Shown here one piece after another: positions 27,439-35,502 of a DNA stretch of 64,000 bases. A program made the translations under genes and the position numbers. The notes beneath the pieces were generated by a model. That model did no database searches, was not told the origin of the DNA, and saw only the letters and a program-made list of their open reading frames with translations. This stretch comes from UBA1757 sp963617485 (GTDB lineage Bacteria; Bacteroidota; Bacteroidia; Bacteroidales; UBA1402), in assembly GCA_963617485.1 (NCBI GenBank), contig CAVEPA010000011.1, positions 1 to 64,000 on the forward strand, in the 5' to 3' direction. Position 1 is the stretch's first letter, and every line of letters begins with the position of its first letter.

Positions 27439-30400
27439 CGTTCACTTTTAATCCAGTTACCCAATTGAAGCGGTGTACATTGCTGTAGCCGACCATAGGT
27501 GTCTTACCTTCTTCCATAAGGGTACCGTCGGTAGCCCATTTGCTTACGGCATAGCCTCTTACATGGACAATACTGTCGTTGGCAGCCACGGCTTTGTCGT
27601 TGCGCACGCCATCGGTGAAGTATTCAGACAGACAGTTCATGGAAGAGAACTGCACCCTACCCTTGGTCCTTTCGATGGATTCAAGGTCTTTGGTGATGTT
27701 GTATACCTTATTATTGTTTACGTCGCTGTTGTCGGGATCCTTGCCCAAAGCCCAGCAGAAACCGAGCTCGGTAATCACCTTGGAGTCGCCGCTACCGTTG
27801 TAAACCACGCCGTCACCATTGTCGGTTACAGCCAAAGGATTGGCGGTAATCAAGGTGGAACCCGGCTTATTAGCAGTGAAAGACAGAGAAACCACCGGCG
27901 GCTTTACCACGCTCAGATAGTTGTCGATTTCGTGGATAACGGCACGCGCCGACCAGTCGCTGGCAGAGCCGACCACATCCTTGAGGCTGGCACCGACCAG
28001 AATTTGGTCGCGGGTCATCAAGTTGTAGTTGTTGTTGGTCTTCACCACATTTACCATCGGGCGGTTGTTTTGTGCGCCTTCAGCCGTTTCGCCCGGAACG
28101 TTTTCAAGACCGTTGGTACGGGCCACGGCAGGAGTCAGGGTGATGTTCTCGCCGTCCTGATTGACATAGATGGAATAGAAACGACCGGTCAAGGGGTTAC
28201 GCAAAGCGGTTTCATAACGTTGGTTGCTGAGAGGCTCACCTTGCACGAATACCGAGTTGTCCTGGATATGATATTTGATGAAAGACAGCAGTTTTTCCTG
28301 CATGGCCTTCTTGGTATTGGCATTGGTCGTTGCGGCAATCTGTGCGGGCGAAGGCAGACCGGCAGCGTAGGCCTTCTGCATGGCCGCATTGTTGGGCGCG
28401 TAAACCGTATAGTGGTAAGCCGTGAACAAGCTCAGGAACCGGTCTACGGCATTCCATTTGCTGTTACCCGAGCCGGACTCTCTGATAAAGAAGCCATCGG
28501 TCTTTTCCATACATTCGAAGAAGGAAGAGAATTGGGGGATGTTACGCATCTTGCCGTAAACGGAAGTAAGCGGCTGCTGCATAACACGGTCGGTAAAGAT
28601 GGTGGTACCGTTTCTGAACTTGATGCTCTCAACGCTCTTGGAAGCGAAGTCATCGGCAAACTGGTCGCCCGAAGCGCTCCATTTCTTGTTCTGTTCCATA
28701 TTGCCGCCACCCAGCATCTTGTAGTTGGTGCCATCGTAGTCGACATAGATAAAGCCCTTGCCCTTGGTCTGGTAATACTTCTGTTCGGGTGTCACTTCAC
28801 CTACTATAATATGGTAATCCATCATATCGTTCAGGTATACGCGGACAATTGAGTTGATACCGCCCAGCGTAGTAGTGGTAAGCTCCGCCTCTTCCTTGGG
28901 GGATATCATGGCACCACGCTGGCCGGTAGTTTCGTCGTACTGGTAGCGCGTAGCCTTTACCGTCTGGTAGGAAGGATCGTATTCAAAGCAAAGCATTTCA
29001 GGGAAATCGTAGCCCTGAGCGGCAGGATAGATGTAATTCTCGAAAGCGTTGTCCAGCGGCACGATAAAGGTGTATGGGGGCACGGAGCCGGGGTTGTACA
29101 CACTTTCCATCGACTTGAGGTAGATATCAAAGCCCATGCCGTGGTCGGAGTTGACAGGATAGTTGAAGATACGGGTGTCTTCGCGCACCAATACAGGAGC
29201 CATTACAGATGAAAGTTCCACCGGAGGATAAACCTTCTTGGTAACGTACACAGCACCGTTGCTGGTAACCTTGGCTCTTTCCACATCTTCCTTTTCGATG
29301 AACATCTCGTCGAGCGACTCATTCTTCAGACCGTCGAACTTGCTGGGCAGCGAAGCCAGGAAAGAATACTGCATATGAGCGTTGAGGAAGAGTGCCACGA
29401 TATCGTTGGGGACATTGTCCCAGCTGCCATAGCTTCTCTTCAGGAAGTTACCTTCGGCACTAGGATCGTCCGAGAAGTAGGCTTCCATTGCCTGGTTGTT
29501 GGGGACAAACATGGCGGCCATATCGGCACGGTCGCCGTTCTCTCCCTTGGCGTAAGCGTTCCAGTTGGGGTCGTAGATAAGCAGTTCATCGGAGTTCACC
29601 TGCTTGCCGCCGGCATGCGCAGGCGTGTAGGTGTTGGCGGTACCGCCGCTCGACAAGCTGGACAGATAACGGCGGACAAAGATACTGTCGCTCTTCTGGA
29701 AGCCGTTGTCGGGTACTACGAACTGGTGGTCGCCTTGGTTGGTGTGCAGGTTGACGTATTCGGCCGTCAGGGAAGCGTCGGCATAGGGAGCCGAGAAGCG
29801 GTCCATCCAGCGGTTGAAGATGGAAAGGCCCTTGTCCTCGCGGATAAACTGAGCCATATTGCCCACCGGCATCAGCAGCGAATCCAGCACATGGATATAA
29901 CCGTTCTTGCAAGTGATGTCCCTTTCAATGACCTTGCGGTTGAAGATATGGGCATCGTTGGCAACGCGGGTGGTTCCGTTGAACAAGATGGAAAAGTCTT
30001 CGTCGGTGATATTGTTCTCCTGCATCTGGGCTTCCAGGAAATGCACCATGGAAGGCGATGTGTTGTCGTTCAGCAGGAAGAGGCCGGTATTTCTGTAGGC
30101 ATCGAAATAAGGGCTATTGTCGGGGAAAGTTGAACCGTCTTCCTTGACGAGCAAGTCGTAAGGGTCGAGCGATGTGGAACGGCGCATCACCTGACCGGGG
30201 ACATATTCCAGTCCGTAAGACAGTGTCTCGATAAGGTTGGCTTCGTTCACCATGGAGAAGTCCATGATCTGCTTGAGCTGGGTCTTGGTAAAGTCCTCGA
30301 AGCAGCTGATGCCATCGTCGTTGTTACGGAAATACTCTTCGAAAGAGGAATCGTAGCAGACGAACATGGTCTTGCTACCGGTTCGTTTCAGCACATCGGC

Positions 30401-30610
30401 ATACTCGCAGGAATCGATAATGCGTACAAAGTACGAAAAATCCGCGTTCCCGTCGGCATCCCGGTGCTCCTTCAGATAGTCGTAAATGCTGGCACCCAAC
30501 CATTCAGGCTCCTGATCGTCAAGGATATAAGGATCCTTACAAGAACCGAAGATGAGTGTCACACTTACAAGCATTAAAGCAATGCCTCGCAGTTGTTTCA
30601 TCATATCCAT
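27428..30610 (-). CDS. Large fasciclin lipoprotein with four FAS1 domains (module 1)
   Basis: First gene of the operon: 1060 residues, lipobox IFGSC. Four FAS1 repeats can be inferred from paired motifs: H1-like stretches near residues 80 (MFVCYDSSFEEYF), 370 (AMFVPNNQAMEAYF), 535 (YTFIVPLDNAFENY) and 745 (YTVYAPNNAAMQKA), and H2-like ones near 240 (NGYIHVLDSLLMPV), 455 (NGAVYVTKKVYPPV), 640 (GKGFIYVDYDG) and 905 (VIHEIDNYLSVV). The last 150 residues form an Ig/fibronectin-like domain of a type common in Bacteroidetes surface proteins (ELGFCWALGKDP ... VHVRGYAVS). It probably projects from the surface and binds the ligand taken up by the following SusC/D pair. Domain count is from motif reading only. 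Confidence 0.83.
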   Translation of the reverse strand: MDMMKQLRGIALMLVSVTLIFGSCKDPYILDDQEPEWLGASIYDYLKEHRDADGNADFSYFVRIIDSCEYADVLKRTGSKTMFVCYDSSFEEYFRNNDDGISCFEDFTKTQLKQIMDFSMVNEANLIETLSYGLEYVPGQVMRRSTSLDPYDLLVKEDGSTFPDNSPYFDAYRNTGLFLLNDNTSPSMVHFLEAQMQENNITDEDFSILFNGTTRVANDAHIFNRKVIERDITCKNGYIHVLDSLLMPVGNMAQFIREDKGLSIFNRWMDRFSAPYADASLTAEYVNLHTNQGDHQFVVPDNGFQKSDSIFVRRYLSSLSSGGTANTYTPAHAGGKQVNSDELLIYDPNWNAYAKGENGDRADMAAMFVPNNQAMEAYFSDDPSAEGNFLKRSYGSWDNVPNDIVALFLNAHMQYSFLASLPSKFDGLKNESLDEMFIEKEDVERAKVTSNGAVYVTKKVYPPVELSSVMAPVLVREDTRIFNYPVNSDHGMGFDIYLKSMESVYNPGSVPPYTFIVPLDNAFENYIYPAAQGYDFPEMLCFEYDPSYQTVKATRYQYDETTGQRGAMISPKEEAELTTTTLGGINSIVRVYLNDMMDYHIIVGEVTPEQKYYQTKGKGFIYVDYDGTNYKMLGGGNMEQNKKWSASGDQFADDFASKSVESIKFRNGTTIFTDRVMQQPLTSVYGKMRNIPQFSSFFECMEKTDGFFIRESGSGNSKWNAVDRFLSLFTAYHYTVYAPNNAAMQKAYAAGLPSPAQIAATTNANTKKAMQEKLLSFIKYHIQDNSVFVQGEPLSNQRYETALRNPLTGRFYSIYVNQDGENITLTPAVARTNGLENVPGETAEGAQNNRPMVNVVKTNNNYNLMTRDQILVGASLKDVVGSASDWSARAVIHEIDNYLSVVKPPVVSLSFTANKPGSTLITANPLAVTDNGDGVVYNGSGDSKVITELGFCWALGKDPDNSDVNNNKVYNITKDLESIERTKGRVQFSSMNCLSEYFTDGVRNDKAVAANDSIVHVRGYAVSKWATDGTLMEEGKTPMVGYSNVHRFNWVTGLKVNDDE

Positions 30611-30667
30611 TTAATTTATAACTAAGATTTGCTTTTTGGAAGGGAGAAAAAACCCTATTTTTGCGGG

Positions 30668-30699
30668 CAAATATACGCAGTTTTTTTCGGCTGAACCAA
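30668..30699 (-). promoter_or_regulatory. Promoter of the FAS1/SusCD operon
   Basis: On the minus strand TTG (30697-30699) and TATATTTG (30668-30675) are 21 bases apart, a full match to the Bacteroidetes promoter. The -7 box is 57 bases before the ATG of the large FAS1 gene. No sigma/anti-sigma or hybrid two-component gene adjoins it, so the mode of control is unknown. Confidence 0.7.
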
Positions 30700-30760
30700 G
30701 ATTTGAAAGGCCCATTTTAGGCTGCTACACCATATTTAACATTTGTTTTTCCAGGTCGGA

Positions 30761-32809
30761 ATGATAGACCAGAACACCGTCAACAAAATACTGGACACCG
30801 CCCGCATCGAAGAGGTTATCGGCGACTTTGTAACTTTGCGCAAAAGCGGCGCGAACTACATGGGTCTTTGTCCTTTCCACGACGAGAAGACCCCTTCTTT
30901 CAGCGTGTCGCCCTCCAAGGGAATTTTCAAGTGTTTCAGTTGCGGCAAGGGAGGCAATGTGGTGCACTTCATCAAGGAGCACGAGCAGCTTTCCTACAGC
31001 GAGGCGCTCAAGTGGCTGGCCCGCCGCTACCGCATCGAAGTGGTGGAAAAGGAACTCACCGAAGACGAGAAGCGCATCAACGACGAGCGCGAGAGCATGT
31101 TCATCGTCAACGGTTTTGCCCGCGACTACTTTATCGACAAGCTGTTCAACAGCCCCGAAGGGCAAAGTATCGGCATGGCCTATTTCCAGGGACAGCGCCA
31201 CCTGCGCGAGGACATCATCCGCAGGTTCCAGCTCGGCTACTGCAGCGAGCAGCGCGATGCCTTCAGCAGCAAAGCCCTGCAAAGCGGTTACCGTCAGGAT
31301 ATTCTCGTCAAGACCGGTCTGAGCATCGAAACTGGCAACCACAGTCTGCTGGACCGTTACCGCGGACGCGTCATCTTTCCCGTGCACAGCATTTCGGGCA
31401 AAATCGTGGCTTTCGGCGGACGCATTCTCAAGAAAGACGACAAGCTGGCCAAATACGTCAATTCACCCGAATCGGAAATCTACAGCAAGAGCGCAGAGCT
31501 CTACGGCCTGTACTTCGCCAAGAAAAGCATTACCAAGGAGAACTGCTGTTATTTGGTGGAAGGTTATCTGGATGTCATATCCATGCACCAGGCGGGTATC
31601 GAGAACGTTGTGGCTTCGTCGGGCACTTCCCTCACCCACGGGCAGATTCGCCTCATACACCGTTTCAGCGAGAACATCACGGTGCTCTACGATGGCGATG
31701 CGGCCGGCATTAAAGCCGCGTTGCGCGGTATCAACCTCTTGCTCGAAGACGGCATGAACGTAAAGGTGGTGCTGCTGCCCGACGGCGAAGACCCCGATTC
31801 CTACGCCCAAAGCCACAGCGCCAGCGAAGTGCGCGAGTATATCCGCCAACACGAGTGCGACTTTATTCGTTTCAAGACCGATATCCTGCTCAAAGACAGC
31901 GCCGACGACCCCGTGTCGCGGGCCCGTATCATTCAGGACATTGTGGAAAGCATTGCGCTGATACCCAATCCCATCATACGCTCGGAATACGTCAAGGCAT
32001 GCAGCCACCAGCTCCAGACCCGCGAAGAACTGCTGATAGACGAACTGAACCGGCGTCTGGCCGGTCAGGCAGAAAGGGCCCGCCAAAAACGCGCCTACGA
32101 AAGCCAGCATCAAGGACAGGACGGGCAGTCGGCCCTGCAGCCGGCAGGACAAGAGCCGACAGAGGGGCCATCACCACAAGAGCAGCCCGAGACTCCGGCC
32201 AAGCGTCCCGGTCCGGCCCCGGTGCGCGACCATCGCGACGACTACGAAAAGAACCTGCTCAAGATGGTGGTCCGCTATGGCGAGCGTCCGCTCTGCACAG
32301 ACCAGGAAGACGGGCAGGAAATCAGTGTATTGGCATACATCAAAAACGAGCTCGAAGGTGATGACATCGACTTCAGGCATCCCGTCTACCACGATATGCT
32401 GCACGAGGCTTACCAACATATGGACGAAGCGGATTTTGTACCGGAACGTTACTTTTTGCGCCACGCCCGCAACGAATTCAGCATGGTGGCCGCCGAGCTG
32501 GTGACCGATCGCTACGAGCTGAGCAGAATCTACCGCAACGATGACGACAACCAGACTTCTTCGCTCAACTTTATCCGCAAGGTCGAAAAGGAGGAAGACA
32601 CACTGCTCGAGCTCGTCCCCAAACTGATTACCGAACTGAAATACCGCATTTTGCGCGACAAGTTAAGCCAAACCGCCCAAGACATCAAGCAAGCCGAAAA
32701 AAACGGACGCAACGACGAGCTGCTGCGTCTGATGAAAGACTACAGCGAGATGCGCCAAGTGGAAAAAGAGCTGGCCAAAGCATTGGGAGAGCGCATCATA
32801 AGCAGATAA
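30761..32809 (+). CDS. dnaG: DNA primase
   Basis: The primase makes RNA primers at the replication fork. Order: CHC2 zinc finger at the N terminus (C37, H40, C58, C61; GLCPFHDEKTPSF and IFKCFSCGKGGN), the RNA polymerase core with GRVIFPVHSISGKIVAFGGR and the Toprim region (VEGYLDVISMHQAG, then LYDGDAAG), and a C-terminal helicase-interaction domain from about 510. A Gln/Pro-rich linker lies near residues 440-480. The ATG at 30761 (MIDQNTVNKIL) is chosen over an upstream TTG. It is divergent from the FAS1/Sus operon. Confidence 0.95.
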   Translation: MIDQNTVNKILDTARIEEVIGDFVTLRKSGANYMGLCPFHDEKTPSFSVSPSKGIFKCFSCGKGGNVVHFIKEHEQLSYSEALKWLARRYRIEVVEKELTEDEKRINDERESMFIVNGFARDYFIDKLFNSPEGQSIGMAYFQGQRHLREDIIRRFQLGYCSEQRDAFSSKALQSGYRQDILVKTGLSIETGNHSLLDRYRGRVIFPVHSISGKIVAFGGRILKKDDKLAKYVNSPESEIYSKSAELYGLYFAKKSITKENCCYLVEGYLDVISMHQAGIENVVASSGTSLTHGQIRLIHRFSENITVLYDGDAAGIKAALRGINLLLEDGMNVKVVLLPDGEDPDSYAQSHSASEVREYIRQHECDFIRFKTDILLKDSADDPVSRARIIQDIVESIALIPNPIIRSEYVKACSHQLQTREELLIDELNRRLAGQAERARQKRAYESQHQGQDGQSALQPAGQEPTEGPSPQEQPETPAKRPGPAPVRDHRDDYEKNLLKMVVRYGERPLCTDQEDGQEISVLAYIKNELEGDDIDFRHPVYHDMLHEAYQHMDEADFVPERYFLRHARNEFSMVAAELVTDRYELSRIYRNDDDNQTSSLNFIRKVEKEEDTLLELVPKLITELKYRILRDKLSQTAQDIKQAEKNGRNDELLRLMKDYSEMRQVEKELAKALGERIISR

Positions 32810-32845
32810 TACCCATCATCACAAACCTTTCAAACCCTTACAACC

Positions 32846-33775
32846 ATGCCATTTCTGGAAACGAAAGACATTGTCAAAGACTACAGCGGACACCGGGCGC
32901 TCGACAAAGTGAGCATCCAAGTGAACGAGGGCAAAATCTACGGACTGCTCGGCCCCAACGGTGCGGGCAAGAGTACCCTTATCCGCATCATCAACCGTAT
33001 TACCATGGCCGATAGCGGTAGCGTGCTTTTCGACGGAAGGCCCATGCAAGATTCCGACGTACGCAACATAGGCTATCTGCCCGAAGAACGTGGCCTCTAC
33101 AAAAAAATGAAAGTAGCCGAGCAAGCCATTTATCTGGCCCAACTGAAAGGTCTCAGCCGCAACGACGCGCGCCAGCGCCTGCGCTATTGGTTCGACAAAT
33201 TCGACATTCGTTCCTGGGCCGACAAGAAACTTGAAGAGTTGTCCAAAGGCATGCAGCAAAAAGTACAGTTCATCATCACCGTGATGCACGAGCCGCGTTT
33301 CCTTATTCTGGACGAGCCTTTCAGCGGATTCGACCCCGTGAACGCCCAGCTTATCCGCAGCGAGATTCTCGAACTCAAGAAGCAAGGAGCCACCATCATG
33401 TTCTCTACGCACAATATGGCTTCGGTAGAGGAAATATGCGATGAAATCGGACTAATCAACCGTTCGCATCTGGTTTTGCAGGGCAAAGTTGACGAAATAC
33501 GCGAAAGCCACCGTCAGGGGCTGCTGCAAGTGAAGGTGCGCCGTCCGGAAACTTCCCTTTCCATCGAAGAATTGCTCGGTTCGCAGTGCTACACTTGGGA
33601 CAATCTGGTGGAAAACGATATGTACTGGACCTTCAACCTGCACGCACAAAATAGCGACAAGGCTGCCATTTTCGGCGAATTGAACGACAAATTCGACCTT
33701 ATCAGCTTCGAAGAACTCATTCCCAACATGAACGACATTTTTATTCAAACCGTTCAGAAAATCAACGCAAAATGA
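32846..33775 (+). CDS. ABC transporter ATP-binding protein (NatA-like)
   Basis: A 309-residue ATPase. Walker A is GPNGAGKST (36-44), the signature is ELSKGMQQK (about 132-140), Walker B is FLILDEPF followed by SGFDP, and the switch His is in MFSTHNMASVEE. The C-terminal 90 residues form the extra domain seen in NatA/DrrA-type exporters. It overlaps the permease gene by 4 bases (ATGA). The pair resembles the Na+-efflux NatAB type, but such pairs also export drugs or lipids, so the substrate is unassigned. Confidence 0.92.
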   Translation: MPFLETKDIVKDYSGHRALDKVSIQVNEGKIYGLLGPNGAGKSTLIRIINRITMADSGSVLFDGRPMQDSDVRNIGYLPEERGLYKKMKVAEQAIYLAQLKGLSRNDARQRLRYWFDKFDIRSWADKKLEELSKGMQQKVQFIITVMHEPRFLILDEPFSGFDPVNAQLIRSEILELKKQGATIMFSTHNMASVEEICDEIGLINRSHLVLQGKVDEIRESHRQGLLQVKVRRPETSLSIEELLGSQCYTWDNLVENDMYWTFNLHAQNSDKAAIFGELNDKFDLISFEELIPNMNDIFIQTVQKINAK

Positions 33776-35088
33776 ACAACTTAGGCATCATCATAGCCCG
33801 CGAGTACAACACGCGAGTGCGCAAGAAATCTTTTATCATCCTTACTTTCCTCACCCCCGTGCTGATGGTGGCCCTTATTATGGTGCCGATCTTGCTCTCG
33901 ACCATCAAGGACAGCAACACCAAGGAAATTGCCGTCTACGATGAAAGCGGACAATATGTCAGCCGTCTGACATCCAGCCAGCAGTATCACTTCAGCGTGT
34001 ACGACAAGCCCATTCAACATCTGACGGCCGAAGAAAAAGCTGCTTTCACCGCATTTTTATCCATTCAGGGCAACCTGAGCGACGATAGCGGCCGGGTACA
34101 GTTCTATTCGCTCAAACAAATTCCCATGGAAATGAAGGACGAAGTGGTAGGACAGTTGCGCAATTTGGCCACTCAAGACAAAATTGCTTCCTACAACATT
34201 CCCGAATTGGCACAGATTTTGCAAGATGTGAAGATATCAGTATCGGCCGAAAGCATCATTTGGTCTGAAAAGGACGCGGATGCCGAAAAGAAGACATCTT
34301 CCGAACTGTCGATGGTGATAGGTATGGTAGCGACCATGCTCATTTACATGTTTATTTTCATTTACGGAGCTATGGTGATGAACGGCGTGGTAGAAGAGAA
34401 ATCCAACCGCATCGTGGAAATCATCGTTTCATCGGTAAAGCCCTTCCAGCTGATGATGGGCAAGATTATCGGCATCGCCCTGGTGGGACTTACGCAGGTT
34501 GCCTTGTGGGTAGTGCTGGCACTGGTGCTGGCCGGTGTAGCAGGCAATATGTTCAACATTTCCACCGACCCATCCGCCTTGATGGAAAGCAGCGGCGCAA
34601 TAGCTGCCGGCACCCAGGGCATGAGCCTGAGCAGCGAGGTAATGGAAGGCATTCAACTGGTACAGTCGTTCAATTGGGCGCAGATACTTTTCTGGTTCAT
34701 CCTCTTCTTTATCGGCGGCTACCTGCTGTATGCCTCAATCTTTGCGGCCATCGGCGGTGCGGTAGACAACAACGAAGATTCCAGCCAGTTCTCTTTACCG
34801 GTGACGATACCCGTGCTGTTTGCCCTGTACGTAGGTATCTACGGTGCCATGAACCCCGAAGGCCCGCTGGTTTTCTGGTGTTCGTTCATCCCCTTCTTCT
34901 CGCCCATCGTCATGATGGTGCGTCTGCCGGCCGGCGTCCCTGCCTGGGAGTTGTGGCTGTCGTTCGGCATCCTGGTGGCCACCTTCCTGCTTACGGTGAA
35001 ATTGGCCGCCAAAATCTATCGGACAGGTATTCTGATGTATGGCAAAAAAGTAACATACAAAGACCTGTGGAAATGGTTGAAATACTGA
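33772..35088 (+). CDS. ABC transporter permease (NatB-like, ABC2 family)
   Basis: A 438-residue inner-membrane permease with one N-terminal membrane segment (about 20-45; IILTFLTPVLMVALIMVPIL), a large extracytoplasmic domain (about 50-180), and five or six further segments from 185 to the end. GVVEEKSNRIVEIIVSSVKP is the typical ABC2_membrane_3 stretch that couples to the ATPase. It is translationally coupled to the upstream ATPase gene. No separate binding protein is near, which fits an exporter. Confidence 0.9.
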   Translation: MNNLGIIIAREYNTRVRKKSFIILTFLTPVLMVALIMVPILLSTIKDSNTKEIAVYDESGQYVSRLTSSQQYHFSVYDKPIQHLTAEEKAAFTAFLSIQGNLSDDSGRVQFYSLKQIPMEMKDEVVGQLRNLATQDKIASYNIPELAQILQDVKISVSAESIIWSEKDADAEKKTSSELSMVIGMVATMLIYMFIFIYGAMVMNGVVEEKSNRIVEIIVSSVKPFQLMMGKIIGIALVGLTQVALWVVLALVLAGVAGNMFNISTDPSALMESSGAIAAGTQGMSLSSEVMEGIQLVQSFNWAQILFWFILFFIGGYLLYASIFAAIGGAVDNNEDSSQFSLPVTIPVLFALYVGIYGAMNPEGPLVFWCSFIPFFSPIVMMVRLPAGVPAWELWLSFGILVATFLLTVKLAAKIYRTGILMYGKKVTYKDLWKWLKY

Positions 35089-35105
35089 TAAAACCGCTAT
35101 ATTTG
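35077..35105 (+). promoter_or_regulatory. Promoter of the rsfS-ftsH-cdsA group
   Basis: TTG (35077-35079) and TATATTTG (35098-35105) are 18 bases apart, slightly short for the Bacteroidetes consensus. The -7 box lies 29 bases before rsfS and overlaps the end of the permease region. Confidence 0.6.
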
Positions 35106-35134
35106 CGAACGAGATATTTTTATACGAGACATAA

Positions 35135-35491
35135 ATGACAGACAACCCGACACTCATCAAACACATGGTCGATGCCATCCAAGAGCGCAAAGGCAAGCAG
35201 ATCAAGATTGTAGATATGACCAAGATCGACTCGGTCTGCGACTATTTCGTCATTTGCGAGGGCAATTCCAACACCCAGATTTCGGCCATCTGCGACTCCA
35301 TCTGGGATCATGTCCGCGAACAGTGCGGCGTGAAACCTTTTGCTGCCGAAGGCTTGCAGAACGCCGTGTGGATAGCCATGGACTATGGCGACATTATGGT
35401 GCATATCTTCGACCGCGAAACCCGTCGTTTCTACGACCTCGAGCATCTTTGGGACGATGCCGAACTGACTGAAATTCCCGATTTGGACTAA
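35135..35491 (+). CDS. rsfS: Ribosomal silencing factor RsfS
   Basis: A 118-residue RsfS/Iojap protein that binds ribosomal protein uL14 and blocks subunit joining when nutrients are scarce. Family stretches are KIVDMTKIDSVCDYFVICEG, KPFAAEG, WIAMDYGDIMVHIFD and RRFYDLEHLWDDAE. Length is typical. It is followed by ftsH after 11 bases, the usual Bacteroidales order. Confidence 0.95.
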   Translation: MTDNPTLIKHMVDAIQERKGKQIKIVDMTKIDSVCDYFVICEGNSNTQISAICDSIWDHVREQCGVKPFAAEGLQNAVWIAMDYGDIMVHIFDRETRRFYDLEHLWDDAELTEIPDLD

Positions 35492-35502
35492 ATATCTATT
35501 CC

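Noticed and set aside
15859..30610. Reading the FAS1/Sus block as a polysaccharide utilisation locus with a known target
   Set aside because: No glycoside hydrolase, lyase, sulfatase, peptidase or regulator is present to name a substrate; naming one would be a guess.
30720..30760. Promoter for dnaG with TAACATTTG
   Set aside because: The spacing in the -7 box is one base too long for TAnnTTTG and no TTG stands upstream, so it is not listed.
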